From Pseudomonadota bacterium (GTDB lineage Bacteria; Pseudomonadota; Alphaproteobacteria; Caulobacterales; Caulobacteraceae), in the NCBI GenBank assembly GCA_023424215.1, contig JAFAEC010000032.1, positions 1 through 5,415 of the forward strand: a stretch of DNA of 5,415 nucleotides, given 5' to 3'. Position numbers and translations under genes: made by a program. The notes under the pieces are model-generated. The model did not search any database, was not told where the DNA came from, and saw nothing but the letters and a program-made list of their open reading frames with translations. Of this stretch, positions 1-5,385 are shown in pieces. Every line of letters starts with the position of its first letter. Position 1 is the stretch's first letter.

Positions 1-2
1 CC

Positions 3-1781
3 GCCGATCCCTTCGCCGGCCAGCGCGAGATGCTGGAGACCCTGTCGCTGAACCTCGCGAAGGCCGCGATGACCGCCCAGGCGGCCATCGCCGAGGCCGC
101 CCTGGCCCAGGCCGACCGCCCCGCCGCCCTGTCGCCGGATCCGTTCAACGTCGCTCCGGCCATGACCAGCGTCATGTCCAGCCTCGCCGCCCGGCCGGAC
201 AAGCTGTTCGCCGCCCAGGCCGACCTGTTCGGCCGCTACATGGACCTGTGGGCCTCCACCGCCCGCGCCGCCGCCGGCGAAGCCCCCGCGCCGGAGCCGT
301 CGAAGGACAAGCGCTTCAAGGACCCCGCCTGGACCGAGAACCCGATGTTCGACGTCATGCGCCGCTCCTACCTGACCACGGCCGACTGGATGAACGGCCT
401 GGTCGCCTCGGTCGAGGACGTCGACCCGCGCACCAAACGCCGCGCCGAGTTCTTCACCAAACTGCTCACCGACGCCTTCTCGCCCTCCAACTTCCTCGCC
501 TCCAACCCGGCGGCGCTGAAGGCCCTGGCCGAGACCAGCGGCGAATCGCTGGTCAAGGGGATGCAGAATTTCGCCGCCGATCTGGAGCGCGGCCGCGGCA
601 AGCTGAAGATCAGCCAGGCCGACTACGGCCGCTTCGAGGTCGGGAAGAACGTCGCCACCGCCCCCGGTCAGGTGGTCTGGCGCGACGAGCTTTTCGAACT
701 GATCCAGTACGACGCGGCCACGGACAAGCAGCGCGCCATCCCGCTGCTGATCTTCCCGCCGTGGATCAACAAGTTCTACATTCTCGACCTGCAGCCCGAA
801 AACTCGATGATCCGCTGGCTGTCGGCCCAGGGCTTCACCGTCTTCGTCTGCTCCTGGGTCAATCCGGACGTCGACAAGGCCGACTGGGGCTTCGACGACT
901 ATCTGCGCAAGGGGATATACCGCGCCGTCGAAAAGGCGCTGGAGCAGTCGAAGGCCGACCGCATCAACGCCGTCGGCTACTGCATCGGCGGCACCCTGAT
1001 GGGCGCGGCCCTGGCCCACATGGCGGCGCACGGCGACGAGCGCGTCAACGCCTGCACCTTCTTCGCCGCCCAGCACGACTTCGCCGAGGCCGGCGACCTC
1101 CTGCTTTTCACCGACGACCACTGGCTGAAGGAGATCGAGCAGCAGATGGACGCCGCCGGCGGCGTCCTGCCCGGCGCGGCCATGGCCGACACCTTCAACG
1201 CGCTCCGCGCCAACGACCTGATCTGGTCGTTCTTCGTCAGCAACTACCTGATGGGCAAGGACCCGCCCGCCTTCGACCTGCTGTTCTGGAACGCCGACCA
1301 GACCCGCATGCCGAGGAAGCTCCACCTCGACTACCTGCGCTCCATGTATGGCCGGAACGCCCTCAGCCAGGGCCAATTCGAGATCGGCGGCGTCAAGGCG
1401 GACCTGTCCAAGGTGACGATCCCACTCTACTTCCAGGCCAGCCGCGAGGACCACATCGCCCCGATGAACTCGGTCTACCGCTCGGCCCGCGCCTTCTCCA
1501 ACGCTGAGGTCGTCCTGACCTTGGCCGGCTCCGGCCACATCGCCGGGGTGGTCAATCCGCCGGCGGCGAACAAGTACCAGCACTGGACCAACGCCGAACT
1601 GCCCGGGACCCTCGAGGCTTGGCTGGCCGGGGCCGAACAGCATCCCGGCAGCTGGTGGAATCACTGGGCCGACTGGCTGCACGCCCGCTCCGGCGACTGG
1701 GTTCCGGCGCGGAATCCGTCCAAGGGTCCGCTCAAGCCGATCGAGCCCGCGCCCGGCTCCTATGTGAAGGTCAAGTCTTGA
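3..1781 (+). CDS. phaC: Class I poly(3-hydroxyalkanoate) synthase, probably missing its first residues at the window edge
   Basis: Polymerises (R)-3-hydroxyacyl-CoA into polyhydroxyalkanoate at the surface of cytoplasmic storage granules, releasing CoA. Numbering from the ATG at 30: the PhaC N-terminal domain covers roughly residues 100-270, followed by an alpha/beta-hydrolase fold. The lipase-like box is GYCIGG with nucleophile Cys318; the other triad members are Asp474 in SREDHIAP and His503 in GSGHIAGVVNPP. The family motifs DLLFWN, HWTN, GSWW and the tail IEPAPGSYVK are all present. The length of about 583 residues matches class I enzymes (about 590 in Cupriavidus necator, nucleophile Cys319). 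The frame stays open from 30 back to base 3 (ADPFAGQRE) and no Shine-Dalgarno precedes 30, so the true start probably lies outside the window; ATG 30 is the fallback. No phaE or phaR partner is visible, as expected for class I. Function is near certain, the start is not. Confidence 0.96.
   Translation, partial: ADPFAGQREMLETLSLNLAKAAMTAQAAIAEAALAQADRPAALSPDPFNVAPAMTSVMSSLAARPDKLFAAQADLFGRYMDLWASTARAAAGEAPAPEPSKDKRFKDPAWTENPMFDVMRRSYLTTADWMNGLVASVEDVDPRTKRRAEFFTKLLTDAFSPSNFLASNPAALKALAETSGESLVKGMQNFAADLERGRGKLKISQADYGRFEVGKNVATAPGQVVWRDELFELIQYDAATDKQRAIPLLIFPPWINKFYILDLQPENSMIRWLSAQGFTVFVCSWVNPDVDKADWGFDDYLRKGIYRAVEKALEQSKADRINAVGYCIGGTLMGAALAHMAAHGDERVNACTFFAAQHDFAEAGDLLLFTDDHWLKEIEQQMDAAGGVLPGAAMADTFNALRANDLIWSFFVSNYLMGKDPPAFDLLFWNADQTRMPRKLHLDYLRSMYGRNALSQGQFEIGGVKADLSKVTIPLYFQASREDHIAPMNSVYRSARAFSNAEVVLTLAGSGHIAGVVNPPAANKYQHWTNAELPGTLEAWLAGAEQHPGSWWNHWADWLHARSGDWVPARNPSKGPLKPIEPAPGSYVKVKS
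1766..1770 (+). promoter_or_regulatory. Shine-Dalgarno for the membrane protein gene, inside the phaC 3' end
   Basis: GAAGG lies 7 nt before a TTG at 1778-1780. This selects the TTG, which overlaps the phaC stop, over the ATG at 1619 buried in phaC. Confidence 0.6.
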
Positions 1782-2155
1782 ACCGCAACGTCAACGTCCT
1801 GCTGGCGATCACCAGCGTCCTCGCCCTGACCCTGGTCACCGCCAGCGCCATCTTCAGCGCCCGGCCCGAGCAGCGGCCGATCTATTTCGGCGCCGCCCTG
1901 CTCAGCGCCCTCGGCTTCATGCTGCTCAACGGCTTGTGGATGCACAGCCGCAAGCGCAAGCCCAAGCCGCTGATCGATCGCAACGCCCCCGCTACCGTGA
2001 TCATGGCCATGGTCTTCCCCCTGGCCATCATCCTCTCCGCCGTCCTGCCGCTCATCGCCCCGACCGGCGACTACGGCCTGATGCTGATCATGGCGGGGAT
2101 CTGGACCGGCCTGACCCTGCAGTCGGCCCGCGCCGCCCTCAGGCCGCCGGCCTGA
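1778..2155 (+). CDS. Small four-helix membrane protein of unknown function
   Basis: Encodes 125 residues from a TTG start. I do not recognise a family. Four hydrophobic segments are visible at about residues 7-27, 35-55, 72-94 and 97-115. A strongly basic loop (RKRKPKP, about residues 58-64) lies between segments 2 and 3, so by the positive-inside rule this loop and both termini should face the cytoplasm. There is no signal peptide cleavage site and no obvious catalytic or metal-binding motif. The same frame is open back to an ATG at 1619, but that part reads as an arginine-rich shadow of phaC, whereas translation from 1778 becomes hydrophobic at once and has GAAGG 7 nt upstream. The start overlaps the phaC stop as TTGA, implying co-transcription and probably translational coupling. 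A role linked to PHA metabolism is only guilt by association. Confidence 0.75.
   Translation: MNRNVNVLLAITSVLALTLVTASAIFSARPEQRPIYFGAALLSALGFMLLNGLWMHSRKRKPKPLIDRNAPATVIMAMVFPLAIILSAVLPLIAPTGDYGLMLIMAGIWTGLTLQSARAALRPPA
2139..2155. terminator. Palindromic tail-to-tail overlap of two convergent genes, possible bidirectional terminator hairpin
   Basis: TCAGGCC-GCC-GGCCTGA is a perfect 7-bp stem with a 3-nt loop. Its right end is the TGA of the membrane protein gene and its left end is the complement of the msrB TGA. No T-run follows on either strand, so it is not a textbook intrinsic terminator; it could still stall polymerase or protect 3' ends. The structure is certain, the terminator role is inferred. 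Confidence 0.4.
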
Positions 2156-2633
2156 AGGCCAGCGCCGCGCCGTTGTTGCAGTAGCGCTTCCCGGTCGGCG
2201 CCGGCCCGTCGTCGAACACGTGCCCCTGATGCCCGAGGCAGCGGGCGCAGTGATACTCCGTGCGCGGGAAGCCGATCGCGAAATCCGTCTTCGTTCCGAC
2301 GTTGGCGCCCATCACCCGGAAGAAGCTGGGCCAGCCGGTGCCGGAGTCGTACTTCCATTCCGACCGGAACAGCGGCAGCTCGCAGCCGCGGCACACGAAG
2401 GTCCCCCGCCGGCGCTCGCGGTTCAGGGGGCTGCCGCCCGGCCGCTCGGTCGCCTCGTGGCGCAGCACCCGGTAGCTCAGCTCCGGCAGCCGCGCCCGCC
2501 ACTGGGCGTCGGTGATCCGCCGGAACGGCGAGTCGGCGAACCGCGCCGCCTGCGCGCCAGCGGTTTCCGGCGTGCATCCGGCCAGGGCGGCGGCCCCGGC
2601 GGTCAGCAGCAACGAGCGGCGATCCATCGGCAT
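2139..2633 (-). CDS. msrB: Peptide-methionine (R)-S-oxide reductase MsrB, predicted exported lipoprotein
   Basis: Reduces methionine-R-sulfoxide in proteins. Encodes 164 residues. The N-terminus carries a twin-arginine-like sequence (DRRSLLL, residues 4-10), a short hydrophobic stretch and a lipobox LAGC at Cys20, so export through Tat or Sec and lipid anchoring outside the cytoplasm are predicted. The SelR domain covers about residues 38-162. Two CxxC pairs (Cys81/84 and Cys129/132) are the structural zinc ligands, and catalytic Cys152 lies in GKRYCNNGAAL; the signatures GTGWPSF and GHVFDDGP are present. Thr99 occupies the site where many MsrBs have the resolving cysteine (SGCGWPSF). The only other cysteine is the lipobox one, so recycling must use another route. 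An alternative ATG at 2627 drops two residues; neither start has a clear Shine-Dalgarno. It lies 57 bp behind argC on the same strand, with no evident promoter between. Confidence 0.93.
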   Translation of the reverse strand: MPMDRRSLLLTAGAAALAGCTPETAGAQAARFADSPFRRITDAQWRARLPELSYRVLRHEATERPGGSPLNRERRRGTFVCRGCELPLFRSEWKYDSGTGWPSFFRVMGANVGTKTDFAIGFPRTEYHCARCLGHQGHVFDDGPAPTGKRYCNNGAALAFRPAA

Positions 2634-2690
2634 GACAGGCGATACGTCGGGAGGCCCGCGACGGATCGCAAGTGGAGCCGCGGCGCGGCG

Positions 2691-3641
2691 TCAGGAGAGC
2701 CCCGCACCCTCGTCCAGCCCCAGCATCAGGTTGAGGTTCTGCACCGCCGCCCCGGACGCCCCCTTGCCGAGGTTGTCCAGCAGCGCCACCAGCCGCACCT
2801 GCTCCCCGCCGCGGTCGCCGAACACGTGCAGACGCATCCGGTTGGTGCCGTTCAGCCCCTCCGGATCGATGCCGGTCATGGCCTCGGTCTCCTCCAGCGA
2901 GGCGACCTCGACGAAGCGCGCGTCCGCATAGGCCTCGACCAGCGCCCCGTGGATCACCTCGACCGACGGGCTCGACGGCAGCGCCGACAGGTGCAGCGGA
3001 ACCTCGACCAGCATGCCCTGCCGGTAGGCCCCCACCGCCGGCGCGAACAGCACCGGCCGCTCCAGCCCGGTGTGCTTCGTCATCTCCGGCACATGCTTGT
3101 GCTTCAACGTCAGCCCATAGGCGCGGTACGGCGGCGCCTTTGTCATCCCGGTCCCCGAGCCGGGATCGAACTCGGCGATCATCGCCTTGCCGCCGCCGGA
3201 ATAGCCGCTCACCGCATTGACCGTCGTCGGCCAGCCCGCCGGGATGATCCCGGCCGAGACCAGCGGCCGCACCAGACCGATGAAGCCGGTCGGATAGCAG
3301 CCCGGGTTCGACACTCGCGTCGCCCCGGCGATCCGCTCCCTCTGCCCCGGCGCCATCTCGGCGAAGCCATAGGTCCATGTCGGATCGACCCGATACGCCG
3401 TCGAGGCGTCGACTGCCCGCACGCTCGGGTTCTCGATCATCGCCACGGCTTCCTTCGCGGCGTCATCGGGCAGGCACAGGATCACGGCATCGGCCGCGTT
3501 CAGCGCCTCCCGCCGCGCCTCCACGTCCCGCCGCCGGTCGCCGAGCAGGATCAGCTCCAGATCCGACCGGCGCTCCAGCCGCTCGCGGATCTCCAGCCCC
3601 GTGGTCCCCACCTCGCCGTCGATGAAGATGGTGTGGGTCAA
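2691..3641 (-). CDS. argC: N-acetyl-gamma-glutamyl-phosphate reductase, type 2 (arginine biosynthesis)
   Basis: NADPH-dependent cytoplasmic enzyme that reduces N-acetylglutamyl-5-phosphate to the semialdehyde, the third step of arginine/ornithine synthesis. Encodes 316 residues from the chosen TTG, the size of the short type-2 class. A glycine-rich nucleotide-binding loop GEVGTTG is at residues 9-15, nucleophile Cys115 is in SNPGCYPTG, and HKHVPEM (residues 181-187) holds the catalytic histidine region. GYSGGGK and the C-terminal NLGKGASGAAVQNLN are also typical. Start choice: the frame opens at a TTG at 3653, but that codon lies within the T-tract of the upstream terminator. The TTG at 3641 has GGAG 6 nt upstream and gives MTHTIFIDGE, a usual family N-terminus. 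The gene follows rpsI on the same strand but is separated from it by a strong terminator. The non-AUG start suggests modest expression. Confidence 0.95.
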   Translation of the reverse strand: MTHTIFIDGEVGTTGLEIRERLERRSDLELILLGDRRRDVEARREALNAADAVILCLPDDAAKEAVAMIENPSVRAVDASTAYRVDPTWTYGFAEMAPGQRERIAGATRVSNPGCYPTGFIGLVRPLVSAGIIPAGWPTTVNAVSGYSGGGKAMIAEFDPGSGTGMTKAPPYRAYGLTLKHKHVPEMTKHTGLERPVLFAPAVGAYRQGMLVEVPLHLSALPSSPSVEVIHGALVEAYADARFVEVASLEETEAMTGIDPEGLNGTNRMRLHVFGDRGGEQVRLVALLDNLGKGASGAAVQNLNLMLGLDEGAGLS

Positions 3642-3647
3642 CAGACG

Positions 3648-3651
3648 CTCC
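3648..3651 (-). promoter_or_regulatory. Shine-Dalgarno of argC
   Basis: GGAG on the minus strand, 6 nt before the TTG at 3641. It begins immediately after the T-tract of the rpsI terminator, so any transcript carrying it must read through that terminator or begin inside it. Confidence 0.65.
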
Positions 3652-3690
3652 AAAGAAAAAGGGCGCTCCGGTTTCCCGAAGCGCCCCCTT
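3652..3690 (-). terminator. Intrinsic terminator after rpsI, immediately upstream of argC
   Basis: On the minus strand GGGCGCT (3686-3680) pairs perfectly with AGCGCCC (3667-3661), followed by TTTTTCTTT (3660-3652). An inner CGG/CCG step adds to the stem, and two G-U plus two A-U pairs can extend it at the base. It begins about 22 nt after the rpsI stop. This is a textbook Rho-independent terminator for the rplM-rpsI transcript. The opposite strand lacks a T-run, so it should act mainly in this direction. Confidence 0.88.
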
Positions 3691-3711
3691 CCATACCGTA
3701 TCTGAAACGGC

Positions 3712-4203
3712 TTAGCGCTTCGAGAACTGGAACGAACGGCGGGCCTTGGCGCGGCCGTACTTCTTGCGCTCGACGACGCGGGCGTCGCGGGTCAGGAAGC
3801 CGTGCGGCTTCAGCACCTTGCGCAGCTCCGGCTCATAGTGCGTCAGGGCGTGCGACAGGCCGTGGCGGATGGCGCCGGCCTGGCCCGACAGGCCCGAGCC
3901 CTCGACCGTGCAGACCACGTCGAACTGGGTCTCGCGGCCGGTGACGACCAGCGGCTGGGCGATCATCATGCGCAGCACGGGACGAGCGAAATACTGCTCC
4001 TGGTCCTTGCCGTTGATGGTGAACTTGCCGGTGCCCGGCTTCACCCACACGCGGGCGATGGCGTTCTTGCGCTTGCCGGTCGAATAGGCGCGGCCCTGGG
4101 CGTCCAGCTTCTGGACGTGGACGGGAGCCTCCTCGGCGACCGTGCCCATGCCCTTCAGGGCGTCGAAGCCGGTGGCGGTTTCGGTGTTGGCGACGTCGGT
4201 CAT
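3712..4203 (-). CDS. rpsI: 30S ribosomal protein S9 (uS9) with N-terminal extension
   Basis: Component of the small ribosomal subunit head; its C-terminal tail reaches toward the P-site tRNA. Encodes 163 residues versus 130 in Escherichia coli. The excess is an acidic-leaning N-terminal extension of about 38 residues, before the conserved core starting STGKRKNAIARVW. The core also shows SGQAGAIRHGLSHAL, LTRDARVVERKKYGR and the invariant C-terminal SKR. To my knowledge such extensions are common in Alphaproteobacteria, so this is not a fusion. The ATG lies 2 nt after the rplM stop, with GGAG (4213-4216) 9 nt upstream inside rplM, indicating the usual rplM-rpsI operon and coupled translation. 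A strong terminator follows. Confidence 0.98.
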   Translation of the reverse strand: MTDVANTETATGFDALKGMGTVAEEAPVHVQKLDAQGRAYSTGKRKNAIARVWVKPGTGKFTINGKDQEQYFARPVLRMMIAQPLVVTGRETQFDVVCTVEGSGLSGQAGAIRHGLSHALTHYEPELRKVLKPHGFLTRDARVVERKKYGRAKARRSFQFSKR

Positions 4204-4205
4204 GC

Positions 4206-4682
4206 TCAGACGCTCCGGGTGTTCTTGGCCGAGGCCGACTTGAAGTCGATCGTCTCGGGCGACTGGGCTTCGTGGGTGTGCGTCGCGCCGGCGAACAGGC
4301 GCAGGTGCGTCATCTGCTTGCGGGCCAGCGGGCTTTCCTTCGGCAGCATGCGCTCGACGGCCTTCTCGAGCACGCGCTCGGGGAAGCGGCCGCCCAGCAC
4401 CTTCTCAGGCGTGGTCGACTTGACGCCGCCCGGGTGGCCGGTGTGGCGATAGTAGACCTTGTCGGTGTTCTTGGCGCCGGTGAACACCACCTTGTCCACG
4501 TTGGTGACGACGACATAGTCGCCGCAGTCGACGTGCGGGGTGTAGTCCGGGCGGTGCTTGCCGCGCAGACGGTTGGCGATGAAGGTCGCGAGACGGCCCA
4601 CCACGACGCCTTCGGCGTCGATGTGGATCCACTTCTTCTCGACCTCGGCCGGCTTCAGCGAAGCCGTGGTGCTCTTCAGCAT
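4206..4682 (-). CDS. rplM: 50S ribosomal protein L13 (uL13)
   Basis: Early-assembling protein of the large ribosomal subunit. Encodes 158 residues (142 in E. coli), with short extra segments at both ends. The conserved core runs from KKWIHIDAEG through VVVGRLAT, GKHRPDYTPH, GDYVVVTN, HTGHPGG and the AVERMLP region. Residues after about 150 (SASAKNTRSV) form a variable tail. The frame is open further upstream to a TTG at 4775, but that codon falls exactly on the predicted -35 hexamer and the added residues are low-complexity, so the ATG at 4682 is chosen. It has GAGG 10 nt upstream. First gene of the rplM-rpsI operon; the leader carries a hairpin over the Shine-Dalgarno. Confidence 0.98.
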   Translation of the reverse strand: MLKSTTASLKPAEVEKKWIHIDAEGVVVGRLATFIANRLRGKHRPDYTPHVDCGDYVVVTNVDKVVFTGAKNTDKVYYRHTGHPGGVKSTTPEKVLGGRFPERVLEKAVERMLPKESPLARKQMTHLRLFAGATHTHEAQSPETIDFKSASAKNTRSV

Positions 4683-4684
4683 TG

Positions 4685-4697
4685 CGAGGGTTCCTCG
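4685..4697 (-). promoter_or_regulatory. rplM: Hairpin covering the rplM Shine-Dalgarno
   Basis: On the minus strand CGAGG-AAC-CCTCG forms a perfect 5-bp stem with a 3-nt loop. The 5' arm contains the Shine-Dalgarno GAGG, and the 3' arm ends 2 nt before the ATG. The stem could throttle translation initiation. In E. coli, L13 represses translation of its own rplM-rpsI operon; applying that here is inference. Confidence 0.4.
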
Positions 4698-4746
4698 GGG
4701 ACGAAACGGGCTGCCCTTCCCGGAACCGGGATGAGCGGAAGGCGCG

Positions 4747-4775
4747 CTGATAGAGGATGGACGAGCGCCGGTCAA
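4747..4775 (-). promoter_or_regulatory. Sigma70-type promoter of rplM-rpsI
   Basis: Minus strand: -35 TTGACC (4775-4770, 5 of 6 to consensus), a 17-bp spacer, and -10 TATCAG (4752-4747, 4 of 6). Initiation would be near 4740, giving a leader of about 58 nt before the rplM ATG. Confidence 0.7.
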
Positions 4776-4833
4776 TGGCCGTCATCGCGCCCAATCTGCC
4801 TTAAAACATTGGTTTTGCGCCGTCTTTTGTAAC

Positions 4834-4849
4834 CGGTATTAAAATACCG
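4834..4849. repeat. Perfect palindrome in an AT-rich patch, possible operator
   Basis: CGGTATT-AA-AATACCG, 7-bp arms around a 2-bp centre. It lies about 60 bp upstream of the rplM -35 in an unusually AT-rich stretch. On the + strand TTGCGC (4815-4820) and TATTAA (4837-4842) with a 16-bp gap make a weak promoter-like pair overlapping it. The size and symmetry suit a dimeric regulator site; no regulator is identified. Confidence 0.35.
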
Positions 4850-4886
4850 CACATCCTCCGCCGACCCGCCTGTGGCCGACCTCGCC

Positions 4887-4929
4887 GGTTCATCACAACG
4901 TACACGAAGGGCACGACGACCACGACGGG
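4887..4929 (+). repeat. Left arm of inverted repeat element, four 9-bp CAC units
   Basis: GGTTCAT followed by CACAACGTA, CACGAAGGG, CACGACGAC and CACGACGGG, an exact 9-bp period with CAC at 4894, 4903, 4912 and 4921. It is the inverted counterpart of 5015-5059, with about 36 of 43 aligned positions equal by hand alignment. Confidence 0.75.
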
Positions 4930-4951
4930 AGCACGGCTGTCTCCGCCGCCC

Positions 4952-4968
4952 GCGGGCCCCAGGCCCGC
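4952..4968. repeat. GC hairpin in the core between the inverted arms
   Basis: GCGGGCC-CCA-GGCCCGC, a perfect 7-bp stem with a 3-nt loop, inside the 85-bp core (4930-5014). A second small one, CTCCG-T-CGGAG, lies at 4986-4996. Confidence 0.5.
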
Positions 4969-5014
4969 AATCGAACTCACCGCCGCTCCGTCGGAGGCCG
5001 CAGAGCGCGCCGGC

Positions 5015-5059
5015 CCCGTCGTGTCCTTTGTGAATCCTTCGTGCCCGTTGTGATGAACC
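5015..5059 (-). repeat. Right arm of inverted repeat element, four CAC units
   Basis: On the minus strand: GGTTCAT, then CACAACGGG, CACGAAGGATT, CACAAAGGA and CACGACGGG. The same order of unit types as the left arm is kept, with a 2-bp insertion in the second unit. The terminal 14 bp, GGTTCATCACAACG, match the left arm exactly. Confidence 0.75.
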
Positions 5060-5061
5060 AG

Positions 5062-5087
5062 CGGCGCCAGACCCCTCCCCGGCGCCG
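5062..5087. repeat. GC-rich hairpin next to the right arm
   Basis: CGGCGCC (5062-5068) pairs with GGCGCCG (5081-5087) around a 12-nt C-rich loop. No T-run follows on either strand, so it is not a canonical terminator. Confidence 0.4.
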
Positions 5088-5210
5088 GGAGTTAATGTTC
5101 AAATCCCCTATCTCGCGCGTATCGCCCGCTGTTTTCATTGAACAAACACCGGCAGGCAGCGTCATTTCCCCGCCATAGGAAGAACCGCCCCCACACTGCC
5201 CACATCCCGT

Positions 5211-5369
5211 CGATGGGGAGGGCGTCGGATCCACGACCTCGACGACGGCGGGCTGTGGTCGAGCGATGAAGCCGGGGTGGAGGAGAATCCCGGGGTCCTC
5301 GTGGACGTCGAGTGGATGACGTCCCTTGCTCGCCGCGCGCCCGACCTGGCGGGGCCGATGCGGACATGA
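5211..5369 (+). pseudogene. Coding-like segment without a start, possible gene remnant
   Basis: One + frame reads IHDLDDGGLWSSDEAGVEEN at 5229-5288 and continues to a TGA at 5367-5369. Its third codon positions are almost all G or C and its composition is mixed and acidic, unlike the arginine/proline-rich shadow frames nearby. The frame is open back to 5142 but has no ATG, GTG or TTG before the GTG at 5277, which would leave only 30 residues. I recognise no family. It may be a decayed gene end or chance in a GC-rich sequence. Confidence 0.15.
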
Positions 5370-5385
5370 TCCGGCAAGCCCCGCC
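5348..5385. repeat. Inverted repeat near the right edge
   Basis: GGCGGGGC (5348-5355) and GCCCCGCC (5378-5385) are perfect 8-bp complements. An inner 4-bp stem CGGA/TCCG (5361-5364, 5370-5373) has loop CATGA. It spans the stop of the coding-like segment. The purpose is unknown. Confidence 0.4.

Noticed and set aside
248..1507. + strand open frame of 419 codons
   Set aside because: Alternative frame inside phaC, almost wholly Arg/Pro/Gly-rich; phaC has the full catalytic triad.
2634..2690. Promoter for msrB (TTGCGA and TATCGC on the minus strand)
   Set aside because: The spacing between the two hexamers is 21 bp, too long for a sigma70-type promoter.
2071..3378. Minus-strand open frame of 435 codons
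   Set aside because: Out-of-frame overlap with argC and msrB, Arg/Gly/Ala-rich composition, no family motif.
3642..3653. ArgC start at TTG 3653
   Set aside because: It lies in the terminator T-tract with no Shine-Dalgarno at a usable distance; TTG 3641 has GGAG 6 nt upstream.
2220..3944. Long + strand open frame of 574 codons
   Set aside because: It lies antisense to msrB, argC and part of rpsI, all of which have clear family motifs; its translation is rich in Arg, Pro, His and Gly, as expected for a GC-rich shadow.
4683..4775. Extended N-terminus of L13 starting at TTG 4775
   Set aside because: The TTG is part of the predicted -35 element and the transcript would start downstream of it; the ATG at 4682 has a Shine-Dalgarno and gives the normal family length.
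4887..5059. CRISPR array
   Set aside because: The repeat units are 9-11 bp with no spacers between them, and the two groups are inverted.
5092..5106. CtrA-type site (TTAA-N7-TTAA)
   Set aside because: Only the first TTAA half is present here; the other TTAA sites in the region (4801, 4839) also lack a partner at the right spacing.
5094..5113. tRNA T-arm-like GTTCAAATCCC
   Set aside because: The bases flanking the loop do not pair as a 5-bp T stem, and no acceptor, D or anticodon arms can be found around it.
4843..5178. + strand open frame through the repeat element reading HNVHEGHDDHDG
   Set aside because: No ATG, GTG or TTG start before the repeats, and the His/Asp/Gly content only reflects the 9-bp period.
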